DNA of 64,000 bases from Aurantibacter crassamenti (GTDB lineage Bacteria > Bacteroidota > Bacteroidia > Flavobacteriales > Flavobacteriaceae): contig NZ_JAFBGM010000001.1 of NCBI RefSeq assembly GCF_016811105.1, positions 434,001 through 498,000 of the forward strand. Reading direction: 5' to 3'. The notes beneath the pieces are model-generated. The model made no database searches, was not told where the DNA came from, and saw only the letters and a program-made list of their open reading frames with translations. The number at the start of each line of letters is the position of its first letter. The first letter of the stretch is position 1. The position numbers and the translations under genes are program-made. Shown piece after piece: positions 10,801 through 17,695 of this stretch.

Positions 10801-13268
10801 TTACAGGTTATTCAGGTAATTACGATTATGACATTTATAACACAAATGATCTTGTAACCCCTGTATTAAGTGGCTCAACAAATACTTCAATGGGCACGGT
10901 CAGCACAAATATATTAGGTGCAGACACTTTCTTTGTGGTAGTTGATGCAACCGATGCACCCAAATGCGAGGCACAATCCAACTACATAACAATACAATCA
11001 CCAAGTGAGGCTCTTGATTTCACTTATGAAACTACGCAAACTTTGAGTTGTGTTCCAGGTAGTGATGCTCAAATTACAGCAACACCAGTTGGCGGATGGT
11101 CAGGTTATGAATTTGAGTTAGTTGATCCTGCAAACCCTGGCACTCCTATTCAATCATTTGATCCAAACAATGTATTCAATGGTCTTAATTCAGGTATAAA
11201 TTATGAACTTACTCTAAGAGATTCAGGTGGGTGTGATAATGTTATGCAAGTTATTACAATACCTACGATAGACGCAATTGTAACTACCGAGGCAAGTACA
11301 AACCCTACGTGTAGCGGATTGACAAACGGAACCATTACAGTTAATGCTACAAGAGAATTTGGTAACGGTCATACAAATTTCTCTTATATTTTAAATAATA
11401 TAATAGATGGTGTTAGCAGTGTTCCACAAAGTGGCAACGTGTTTAGCAATCTAGTTGAAGGCCAATATTCAGTAACCGTTACTGATGGCAGAGGCTGCGA
11501 TGTAACTACAGCTACTATAGACTTAATTGATCCAGCCGAAGTATCTGTTAATGGAGCAATTACCCAAGAACCAAGTTGTACACCTAATTTAGGTGAAATC
11601 ACATTATCAGCGACTGGTGGTTCGGGAATTTATGAATATCGTATGATTTCTCCAGTTATGAGCGCTTGGACAACCAATAATGTATTCGACACCTTAGGTC
11701 CGGACACCTATGAATTTATAGCACGCGATGCCGATCCATTAAACTTATGTGAATCTCCAATATCGGTAATTCGCACCATAAATGTAGTAGAACCATTAGA
11801 AGTTACTGTAGATGCAACAAACACAATTATCAACTGTTTCGGTGAGATGGATGCTGTATTAATTGCAGAAGCCACTGGTGGTTTAGGTGATTACAGTTAC
11901 GAATTACAAGATGGCTCAGGCACTGTATTAGTACCCGCTCAAACATCTGGTATATTTGAAAATCTTGGTTCAGGCACGTATCGAATTAGAGCTTTAAGCG
12001 GCATTGATTGTGTAGACATTTCAGAAAATATCAACATAATTGAACCTCCATTATTGAGAGCGACCTTATCTGATCAACGAAATGTTCAATGTTTTGGTCA
12101 AGCTGATGGTAATGCTACTATAACAGTTACTGGTGGTGTAACACCGTATAGTTATACTTTATCATCTGACCCTCAAAAAACACTTGACACCAATTTCTTT
12201 GAGAATCTTGACGTAGGCAGTTATACAGTAATAGTTCAAGATGCAAATGGTTGTGATGTTGAAGTACCAATAGTTATTACTGGACCTACTGAAGCTTTAG
12301 CAGTTACAATCACGAGAGTTGAAGATGAGCTTTGTTCTAGTGATGATAATGGTCTTATTGAATTACAGATTACTGGCGGTACCGCTCCATATGAGTACAG
12401 TTTACAAAACAGTAGCGGGTCATTTAGTCCAGTTAGTAATCCAAATGCTTTAGTAATCGACAATTTAGACGGAGGTGCTTACATAGTCTATATCCGAGAT
12501 GCCAATAGTTGTACTGAAAATGTATTACAAGAAATTGAGGTAGGTGCAGACTTAACAGCAACTTTTGAAACTATTTCTGAGTGTAGAGATGGTCAACCGG
12601 TCAACATAACAACGGTAACAGTTGAAGATGATACAATTGCATCTGATGTCATGTATGCTTTAGACTCTGAAGATGTTAATTCATCTCAAGAAAGTCCGGT
12701 GTTTGAGAATATTGCTCCAGGTACACATTACATTAGTATTTTACATTCTGGCGGATGTATTGAACGCCTTGAAAACATTGTAATAGAAGTACCAAATCCA
12801 TTAGTGTTGACAAATCAACAAGGTGGTATCAATGAAATAAAAGTTGAAGCAACAGGTGGTGATGGTAATTATACCTATTATTTTGACAATCATTCTAGTC
12901 AAGAAGGAATTTACCACATAAACCATACTGACACTTATAACGTAAGAGTAGTTGATGGCAAAGGTTGTGAAACTTCAATTGACGTATACTTAGAATTCAT
13001 CGATATTGAAATACCAAACTTTTTTACCCCAGATGGTGATGGTGTTCGTGATACTTGGGTAATAAGAAACTCAGAAGGTTTCCCAAATATGCTTGTAACA
13101 ATATATGATAGATACGGTAGACAAATAAAACAATATATTGGCATGGGTGAATGGGATGGATCTTATAAAAAAGTAGATTTACCAACCGGAGATTATTGGT
13201 ATACAATTAAACTAAATGGACCAAATGACGACCGTGAATTCGTTGGTCACATGACTATATATAGATAA
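4860..13268 (+). CDS. Giant SprB-like modular surface adhesin with T9SS type B (gliding-motility) C-terminal sorting domain
   Basis: This is a 2802-residue secreted protein. A hydrophobic export segment (RVFIILALAVSSLFAYVL) is preceded by about 15 polar residues. After an N-terminal region, residues about 170-2700 consist of some 29 diverged modules of 75-100 residues. Each starts with a strand ending in Cys (DIDC, NITC, PSC), often followed by an SprB-repeat core such as CNGADDGKI or CFGQADG. It then has GGTxPYxYS and usually closes with a D-x-NGC or similar Cys motif. The paired Cys pattern suggests one disulfide per module. Residues 2713-2802 are the gliding-motility-associated C-terminal domain (IPNFFTPDGDGVRDTW, YDRYGRQI, WDGSY, LPTGDYWYTI), which directs export by the type IX system. 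Homologues include the motility adhesin SprB of Flavobacterium. No SprF/PorP-type partner is adjacent. The adhesive role is inferred. Confidence 0.9.
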   Translation: MTSPKIFTGSNRLRVFIILALAVSSLFAYVLPKSANIIADNANIEEEIVLPTHPLSGISDNVVICGNDGSEVHEIYLCGASDERLLTASISNFKQIIWSKLQEGSCTASQPNCPSTSPTCSWTQLSTNTQYTTTESGEYRIYVQYNDNSVERYYFNVYSNGLNPSAVVSDIDCSSPGSITINNVPSTYEFSINSGATWQDSNVFSIANVNSYDVQLRRKNFTGGCLFEVNDIQVNNNSIDASSTLLPITCNNSKGGIQIDINDASSTYIYEISQGGSLVNSSGPVSSSTYTFNNLDAGTYDIEIRLSNNLSCTWTATQTLPPFNAVQPSAVVTKNIDCTDGIISVTQTGGTAPYEYSVNGSATFTAFASGNQTTIPVTTSGNYTITVRDTNGCEVDSAPVNVVVEPEIIYTLNSKNITCNGNDDGSISLDVTNSQGYSTTFSNDGGSTFQTSNVFSNLASGTYNIVIKKQKAGSSCDLVHGDVTINTSPAFIVSASVTQQIDCSSGSATIATSVTSGGTAPFEYSTNGVTFQTSSDFTGLGAGDYTITVRDVNGCTSTVNQTVNAGSNLSDLTFLTSDIDCSTGETDVQIVVQGGTSPFTYRITAPSVVNTPDDTFLSLPPNTYTFEVTGDDGCVIVRNYTVPEPNATQVTATVKNNVSCFTSGTADGVVDLTVNNFDTEYSVTVEDSAGNSTGSHDAFSITTSNYSITGLPADTFTIYISDASSVCPKPIVVTVAAPSSALTVDSIDVAHLNCGTPGSVTIEASGGWGNYTYTLEQPDNTFTPFQSSKTITGLTQVGTHIVNVRDVNGCLVDTTTFDLEDRGGPISIVDQANSNYCYSSSTMGELKIDVTDNGYAPYFYVVNNGTPQPVVLGTFTLSNLTPDTYEVKVIGNNGCETIVADTNISGQLFALGSITKPLGCGSNPDANITVVPEEGYPPYTYRVDSGSGYNPTAMPFATSVAGTFTFEVTDAKGCLFITDPVEVTASPAMTVSTNISNTACGKEGTGSVELIAHGGTPPFTYSFDGSPFSPQTLYNGLDATNYNYSVRDALGCEILNQVAIVGAEDAITADVTKTDISCNPVVPPGGNIWGNTKIDNIQNAAGLLNIKLIRVSDPAAHAAGTAREWTYRNYENVDMSLPAHADGFDIRMTWAHWFYVIIEDEKGCIYESDLFEITQPPLPWIQKAETDLDQSCANGATFEVEVGDPTGLVGPFNYRIWPYDEDNPPAWRSFEVPNSPISGTVGQNEAYGEDTDIGLYERDLRISGLLFGVQYSIVILDEATGCQRSRSLGIVHAPEAPNNAIDVVSTPQSLSCYSGSDGRVRFSVTGADDTGVTDVNGDSDFSGADGNTTIKWSIKHSSDYGQTSGSIPSYRQNGTHTVPTSGASTIEFEVPNLRVAWYVVEIETESGCKSGNRFLIYRPKTRLKLELDQYVSASCNYGAQIAVTAKGGWDDQAYFNVRNKLDQTGWHEYEYAYVVASDYPDPTLIPAASWGANTFATVNPTAYDGDRNVYQVFVRDGGGCIAALDTPITITYDDEPVIDTVDVTNRCTSTNELYDIVVTLSNQGTNPINGAPSYIWDGVVTTSSTRRLGPGNHILEVKDEKGCSVTENIFIYPQMVTSAKVTELEPCSPPNSGEVTITVYGGSLDYTFERLDNSEINNTGVFTGLTHSTPYDFRITDNQSGCPVQTVTGVTIDAPIQPDFVIDSIENITCNGADDGKIVVSQAPSSENLDVTYEYSLDGITYQAPNVFDNLAPGVYTDISVRSSKNCIQILPTQTLTEPSVLVLDPPTVSPFTCTTDNGLGMATITATVDNGTGTPTGTAPHNYSFNGSSFNTTNSFEIAYTNTAQIITIDVIDANGCTDQTTTTIPAATKVTATISETQPMDCDDDAVFNVVGADGSGIPNYETRELPSGNLINGTGHGTITIPAGNPGTYVYELTDTATGCTAQVTYSVAPFETIEVSSTKLNDITCFTATDGGLEFTVTGYSGNYDYDIYNTNDLVTPVLSGSTNTSMGTVSTNILGADTFFVVVDATDAPKCEAQSNYITIQSPSEALDFTYETTQTLSCVPGSDAQITATPVGGWSGYEFELVDPANPGTPIQSFDPNNVFNGLNSGINYELTLRDSGGCDNVMQVITIPTIDAIVTTEASTNPTCSGLTNGTITVNATREFGNGHTNFSYILNNIIDGVSSVPQSGNVFSNLVEGQYSVTVTDGRGCDVTTATIDLIDPAEVSVNGAITQEPSCTPNLGEITLSATGGSGIYEYRMISPVMSAWTTNNVFDTLGPDTYEFIARDADPLNLCESPISVIRTINVVEPLEVTVDATNTIINCFGEMDAVLIAEATGGLGDYSYELQDGSGTVLVPAQTSGIFENLGSGTYRIRALSGIDCVDISENINIIEPPLLRATLSDQRNVQCFGQADGNATITVTGGVTPYSYTLSSDPQKTLDTNFFENLDVGSYTVIVQDANGCDVEVPIVITGPTEALAVTITRVEDELCSSDDNGLIELQITGGTAPYEYSLQNSSGSFSPVSNPNALVIDNLDGGAYIVYIRDANSCTENVLQEIEVGADLTATFETISECRDGQPVNITTVTVEDDTIASDVMYALDSEDVNSSQESPVFENIAPGTHYISILHSGGCIERLENIVIEVPNPLVLTNQQGGINEIKVEATGGDGNYTYYFDNHSSQEGIYHINHTDTYNVRVVDGKGCETSIDVYLEFIDIEIPNFFTPDGDGVRDTWVIRNSEGFPNMLVTIYDRYGRQIKQYIGMGEWDGSYKKVDLPTGDYWYTIKLNGPNDDREFVGHMTIYR

Positions 13269-13285
13269 AAATTCAATATTAACTT

Positions 13286-13321
13286 AAAAAAAGGCTTGAC
13301 AAATTTGTAAAGCCTTTTTTT
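13286..13321 (+). terminator. Intrinsic terminator after the giant adhesin gene
   Basis: A 12-bp stem, AAAAAAAGGCTT pairing with AAGCCTTTTTTT, encloses a 12-base loop and ends in a T run, 17 bases past the stop codon. It separates the adhesin from the following lipoprotein gene. Confidence 0.85.
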
Positions 13322-13424
13322 ATTTCTACGCTAATCGGAAATGTAATGAACTTACATCTTTAAATTGTTAACCTTCTATTTTTTACTTCATAAAAGAGCA
13401 TATTAATCTTAAAAGTTTTTTATT

Positions 13425-14144
13425 ATGAAAATTAAAGGGGGAATTATTACAAGAGGGTTACTTCTAATAGCATTGATTATGACGTCTTGTCAAAAAGAAG
13501 AAACCGAAAACGAATTATTTATTGAAAGTAGTCAAGAAGAAGGTTTTACCAGTAAAACTGGTTACAATGATTCGGAACTCGTGTCAAGTCTAGAAACATT
13601 AACTCCAGTATTATATAAACAATATAGTGGGTCATTAAGTAGAGAGGATGCAGAAACCTCTTTTCTAGAGGAAGTACATAAATTCATGATAGAAGAAAAA
13701 AGTGCCAGCAAATCAGAAGCTTTCATATATATTAAAGTTGCAATCAGAACTGATACCGATCCTCACAGTCAAACTGATGGTAATGTCTGGGGTAGGATTA
13801 ATTTTTTAACTAACAATGGAGATTATCAAGTACCTTGGTTCAGATTAAATGATCCCTCAAGAAATGACTTTGAAAATGGTTCTTGGGACTTTTTCTATTT
13901 AAAAGGTCATATACCAAGATCAAATTGGATTGAAGTAAAAAATGCCACCTTAGCCCTACAAGGAACTGATGGATGGAATGTCAAATGGTTTGACGTTCAT
14001 TTACAAGATGATAGTAGATATTCAAGAGCTTCCGGTAGAACCGATATCTATAATAATCCAGAAGTTTGGTTGGATAATACAACAAATAGTGGGTGGGATT
14101 TTTACAATACTGGAAATGTCGGTAGAGGTAGGTTAACCTTCTAA
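13425..14144 (+). CDS. Probable surface lipoprotein with a PLAT/LH2-like domain
   Basis: This 239-residue protein has a signal peptide ending in lipobox IMTSC (lipidated Cys22). The following residues, QKEETE, resemble the flavobacterial lipoprotein export signal (QK plus acidic residues), which predicts surface display. Residues about 100-195 look like a PLAT beta-sandwich: IKVAIRTDTD, TDGNVWGRINF, a NDFENGSWDFF segment matching the family's xFErGsxDxF, and WNVKWFDVHL near the end. PLAT domains bind lipids, proteins or glycans. The gene follows the giant adhesin on the same strand but after a terminator, so co-regulation is uncertain. The PLAT call comes from motif spacing read by eye and should be treated as probable, not proven. 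Confidence 0.6.
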   Translation: MKIKGGIITRGLLLIALIMTSCQKEETENELFIESSQEEGFTSKTGYNDSELVSSLETLTPVLYKQYSGSLSREDAETSFLEEVHKFMIEEKSASKSEAFIYIKVAIRTDTDPHSQTDGNVWGRINFLTNNGDYQVPWFRLNDPSRNDFENGSWDFFYLKGHIPRSNWIEVKNATLALQGTDGWNVKWFDVHLQDDSRYSRASGRTDIYNNPEVWLDNTTNSGWDFYNTGNVGRGRLTF

Positions 14145-14152
14145 TAAATATT

Positions 14153-14188
14153 CTAAAAACTACGGTTAAAATCAACTGTGGTTTTTAG
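14153..14188. terminator. Hairpin terminator between convergent lipoprotein and xth genes
   Basis: CTAAAAACTACGGTT pairs with AACTGTGGTTTTTAG, with one G-T pair and one mismatch. It is followed on the plus strand by TTTTAATTT. It lies 8 bases after the lipoprotein stop and 20 bases before the xth stop, so it may serve both. Confidence 0.7.
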
Positions 14189-14207
14189 TTTTAATTTAGT
14201 ACTGTTC

Positions 14208-14972
14208 CTAAATCTCGACTTCAACTAAAATCGGACAATGGTCACTATGCCTTGCCTCAGATAAAATCACCGATCGCTTTAGTCTTCCCTTCAATGGTTC
14301 ACTTACCATACCGTAATCTAAACGCCAGCCTTTATTATTGTTTCTGGCATTGGCACGATAACTCCACCATGTATAATTATCGGGTTCATCATTAAAATGT
14401 CTAAAACTATCTATGAATCCACTATTTATCAAATTACCTATCCATTCACGTTCAACAGGTAAAAAACCTGATACATTCTTAAGACCAACAGGGTTATGAA
14501 TATCTATGGACTCATGACAAATATTATAATCACCCAACACTATTAAATTTGGTTTTTCCATTCTCAAATCATTTAGATAATGTTGAATCTCGTCCATATA
14601 ATTCAACTTAAAATCTAAACGTGCAGAATTTGTACCCGAAGGCAAATACATGCTCATAATAGACAAATCACCAAAATCTGCTCTGAGGTTTCTTCCTTCA
14701 AAATCCATGGATTCAATACCTGTTCCATATTCTACATGATCAGGTTTAGTCTTTGATAAAATTGCAACTCCACTATATCCTTTTTTTTGTGCACTATACC
14801 AATAATTATAAGCATAACCAGCAGCGGCAAAAACAGACAAATCGAGTTGATCTTCTTGTGCTTTTATTTCTTGCAAACAAATAACATCTGGGTTCACTGA
14901 TTGAAGCCATTCTATAAAACCTTTTTTTAATGCAGCTCGAATTCCGTTTACGTTATATGATACTATTTTCAT
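14208..14972 (-). CDS. xth: Exodeoxyribonuclease III (AP endonuclease, ExoA/Xth family)
   Basis: This 254-residue enzyme of the endonuclease/exonuclease/phosphatase fold repairs abasic sites and removes 3' blocking groups. Visible catalytic elements are Asn7 in YNVNGIR, the metal ligand Glu35 in CLQEIKAQ, GDYNICH (Asp/Asn pair), the DNA-contacting GWRLDYG, and the terminal HSDHCP with Asp244 and His245. Length matches the family. No signal peptide is present, in contrast to the secreted relative at 33401, so it is the housekeeping cytosolic repair enzyme. Confidence 0.96.
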   Translation of the reverse strand: MKIVSYNVNGIRAALKKGFIEWLQSVNPDVICLQEIKAQEDQLDLSVFAAAGYAYNYWYSAQKKGYSGVAILSKTKPDHVEYGTGIESMDFEGRNLRADFGDLSIMSMYLPSGTNSARLDFKLNYMDEIQHYLNDLRMEKPNLIVLGDYNICHESIDIHNPVGLKNVSGFLPVEREWIGNLINSGFIDSFRHFNDEPDNYTWWSYRANARNNNKGWRLDYGMVSEPLKGRLKRSVILSEARHSDHCPILVEVEI

Positions 14973-15065
14973 TCCTTTCTAATTTGAATCGAAAATAAAG
15001 AATGTTTTAGGGATTAAAAAGTTTGGAACGCATATTGATTTATATCCAATATAAATCTCTTTATC

Positions 15066-15584
15066 ATGAAAACGTTCGTATACTTTATTCTATTTTTTTC
15101 AGGAATTTTTATGGTCAGTGCTCAAAACTATCAAAATGGTTACAATGACCATGAAATTCGTTTCAATATGGGTCGATTTTTAGCCACATCAACCATTGAA
15201 GGATCATATGAATATTACTTTACACCAGATACTAGTATTGGAGGCACACTATTTTTTAATGGGGATGCCTATGCGAGTACTGGTAATTTTGGAATTGGAC
15301 CCAACTTAAGAGCCTATTTTGGCTATAACCCCAAAAGCGGAATCTTTGCAGAAGCATTTGGTCTTTATTATACCGGAGATATTGATAACACCAATAATCT
15401 GGGAACAAGAAATAATGATTATAGTACAACTGCATTAGGTCTTGGTTTGGGTAGAAAATGGTCAACCTTTGGTCAAAAATTAACTTTAGAAATTTCTGCA
15501 GGGTTGGGCCGAAATATTAATTCTAAAGAATTTCAAAATAGCTTTATGTATCGCGCAGGATTATCCCTAGGGTTTCGGTTTTAA
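15066..15584 (+). CDS. Small outer-membrane beta-barrel protein
   Basis: This 172-residue protein has a signal peptide ending in SAQ. The mature part is made of alternating hydrophobic/polar strands rich in Gly, Tyr and Phe (ATSTIEGSYEYYF, GIGPNLRAYFGY, GIFAEAFGLYY, TALGLGLGRKW). It ends in an aromatic strand, YRAGLSLGFRF, with the terminal Phe typical of BamA-assembled barrels. About eight strands fit. Function unknown. It lies 29 bases upstream of a TonB-dependent receptor on the same strand, which may have its own promoter. Confidence 0.75.
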   Translation: MKTFVYFILFFSGIFMVSAQNYQNGYNDHEIRFNMGRFLATSTIEGSYEYYFTPDTSIGGTLFFNGDAYASTGNFGIGPNLRAYFGYNPKSGIFAEAFGLYYTGDIDNTNNLGTRNNDYSTTALGLGLGRKWSTFGQKLTLEISAGLGRNINSKEFQNSFMYRAGLSLGFRF

Positions 15585-15588
15585 GTTA

Positions 15589-15596
15589 TATTTTTG
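15589..15596 (+). promoter_or_regulatory. -7 box (TATTTTTG) upstream of the TonB receptor gene
   Basis: TATTTTTG is an exact TAnnTTTG match lying in the short gap between the barrel gene and the TonB receptor, 17 bases before the ATG at 15614. No good TTG box is visible at 17-23 bases upstream. Confidence 0.35.
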
Positions 15597-15613
15597 CACT
15601 TCATTAAAATCTT

Positions 15614-17689
15614 ATGAAGTATTTTCTCCTCTTTTGTCTTTGCACCATTCAATTTCTACATGCACAAGACCCAGTACAAATTGATAGTATTACCCAACTT
15701 GATGAAGTTATTTTGCTAGACGGCTTAAAAACAAAAAATACTACGGGCATAACCCAATCAGAAATTCTAGGCGCCAAAATCTTTCAAAATTACAGTCCGA
15801 TAGATATGGTTTCGGCGATAAATCAATTATCCGGAATTTTCGTGTTTTCAGGAGCTTTAAACACAAATAGAATTACAATTCGCGGTATTGGTGCTAGAAC
15901 ACTTTTTGGCACCAATAAATTAAGAATGTATTATAATGATATACCTATTACTAACGGTTCTGGGTCATCTGAATTAGAAGCTTTTGATTTAGAAAACCTA
16001 AGTCAAATTGAAATTATTAAAGGCCCCAAAGGAACTGCTTTTGGGAGTAATTTGGGTGGTGCAATCATCTTAAATCCGAAGCAAGCCATTGGAAAATCAA
16101 CATCTTTTGTAAATAATTTTACAATTGGATCTTACAATCTGATTAAAAATAATTTATCATTCAATCATTTTGATGGCAAGTTCCGCCTTGGTTTACAATA
16201 CGGTCATACAGAAACAGATGGTTATCGTGATAACAACAATTTTGAACGAGACGGATTACTTTTGAATACATCTTATTTAATTAATGAAAAAAACAAGATA
16301 AGTCTACTAATTAATCATGTTGATTACTCTGCTCAAATACCAAGTTCATTAGGGGCTACGGCATTTGCAGAAAACCCAAAACAAGTCACTTACACTTGGC
16401 GAGTTTCGCAAGGTTATGAGGCTAATAACTATACGCTACTTGGACTTAATTATGAACATAAGTTTAGTGATAAATTAAAGAATTCGACGAGTGTATTCTA
16501 TAACTATTTAGACCATTATGAACCCGCCCCTTTCGGTATTTTAGATGAATTCACTAATGGTTACGGTCTTCGAACTCGTTTTATAGGGAAATTGAATTTT
16601 TCTAACATTTCAGCGGAGTACACCTTTGGTGGTGAATTACTAAAAGATGAATATAATTGGAATCAATTTGAAAATCTGTATGAAAACAACAATGGCAATG
16701 GAAGTTTACAAGGAGACCAATATGCAGCAAATAAAGAGTTTAGAAGACAATTCAATGGTTTTGGCACCTTGCTGTTACCATTTTCTGAAGTTTTTTATGC
16801 TCAGCTAGGTTTGAATATCAACAAAACTAATTACGATTATCGTGATCAATTCAATACCGGTGTCAATAACAGAAGTGCTAAACGTAGTTTTAAAACCATA
16901 CTGTTACCTAGTTTAGATTTAAATTATAAATTTTCTGAAGATTACAACCTATATGGCAATATAAGTAGAGGGTTTTCAAATCCGAGTTTAGAAGAAACCT
17001 TAACGCCAGACGGCGTAATCAATCCTGATATTTCACAAGAAACAGGCACCAACATTGAATTGGGTTCACAACTTTACTTTGACAATAAAAACCTTTCAAT
17101 AAACATTGCATTATACCAAATGAATATTGAGAACTTACTGGTAGCCGAAAGAGTTATTGATGACCAATATATTGGTAAAAACGCTGGAAAAACAAAACAT
17201 CAAGGTTTAGAATTGGCGTTAAATTATCGTATTAATGTCAGTTCAAAAATTCAAATGACACCCTTTTTAAATTACACTTATAATCATCACAAATTTGTTG
17301 AATTTATAGATGAGGGCGAAGATTTCTCTGGCAATGATTTAACTGGCGTACCAAAAAACACTCTAACTTCAGGGCTACAAATGCAATTATTTGATAATTT
17401 TTATTGGAATACTACTTATCAATACCTAGGTTCAGTTCCGCTAACCGATGCAAATACACTTTCAAGTGATTCATTCAACATCATGAATACACGAATAGGT
17501 TATCAGAAAAAGATTTCAAACAAATTTACATTAGGTTTAGATTTAGGCATAAACAATGTATTTGATACGGTTTATGCCCAATCGGTCTTAATCAATACTC
17601 AAGGTTTTGGAGGAAGCGAACCTCGTTATTATTACCCTGGTAACGGAATAAATTATTATTCTAGTGTTAAATTAGGTTATCGACTATAG
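15614..17689 (+). CDS. TonB-dependent outer-membrane receptor
   Basis: This is a 691-residue protein with signal peptide MKYFLLFCLCTIQFLHAQ. A plug domain follows directly, without the carboxypeptidase-like N-terminal domain common in Bacteroidota receptors. Plug landmarks are DEVILLDG (TonB-box region), ITIRGIGARTLFG and IEIIKGPKGTAFGSNLGGAI. The rest is a 22-strand-type barrel with late motifs NISRGFSNPSLEE and a terminal aromatic strand ending YYSSVKLGYRL. The length and plug-only architecture resemble siderophore receptors of the FecA/FhuE kind, but the ligand is not determinable. It is convergent with glyS, separated by six bases. Confidence 0.9.
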   Translation: MKYFLLFCLCTIQFLHAQDPVQIDSITQLDEVILLDGLKTKNTTGITQSEILGAKIFQNYSPIDMVSAINQLSGIFVFSGALNTNRITIRGIGARTLFGTNKLRMYYNDIPITNGSGSSELEAFDLENLSQIEIIKGPKGTAFGSNLGGAIILNPKQAIGKSTSFVNNFTIGSYNLIKNNLSFNHFDGKFRLGLQYGHTETDGYRDNNNFERDGLLLNTSYLINEKNKISLLINHVDYSAQIPSSLGATAFAENPKQVTYTWRVSQGYEANNYTLLGLNYEHKFSDKLKNSTSVFYNYLDHYEPAPFGILDEFTNGYGLRTRFIGKLNFSNISAEYTFGGELLKDEYNWNQFENLYENNNGNGSLQGDQYAANKEFRRQFNGFGTLLLPFSEVFYAQLGLNINKTNYDYRDQFNTGVNNRSAKRSFKTILLPSLDLNYKFSEDYNLYGNISRGFSNPSLEETLTPDGVINPDISQETGTNIELGSQLYFDNKNLSINIALYQMNIENLLVAERVIDDQYIGKNAGKTKHQGLELALNYRINVSSKIQMTPFLNYTYNHHKFVEFIDEGEDFSGNDLTGVPKNTLTSGLQMQLFDNFYWNTTYQYLGSVPLTDANTLSSDSFNIMNTRIGYQKKISNKFTLGLDLGINNVFDTVYAQSVLINTQGFGGSEPRYYYPGNGINYYSSVKLGYRL

Positions 17690-17695
17690 ATGAAT

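Noticed and set aside
4860-13268. CRISPR-like or satellite repeat array in the adhesin gene
   Set aside because: The repeats are at the protein level, strongly diverged, 230-300 bases long and continuous in frame; no identical short direct repeats with spacers.
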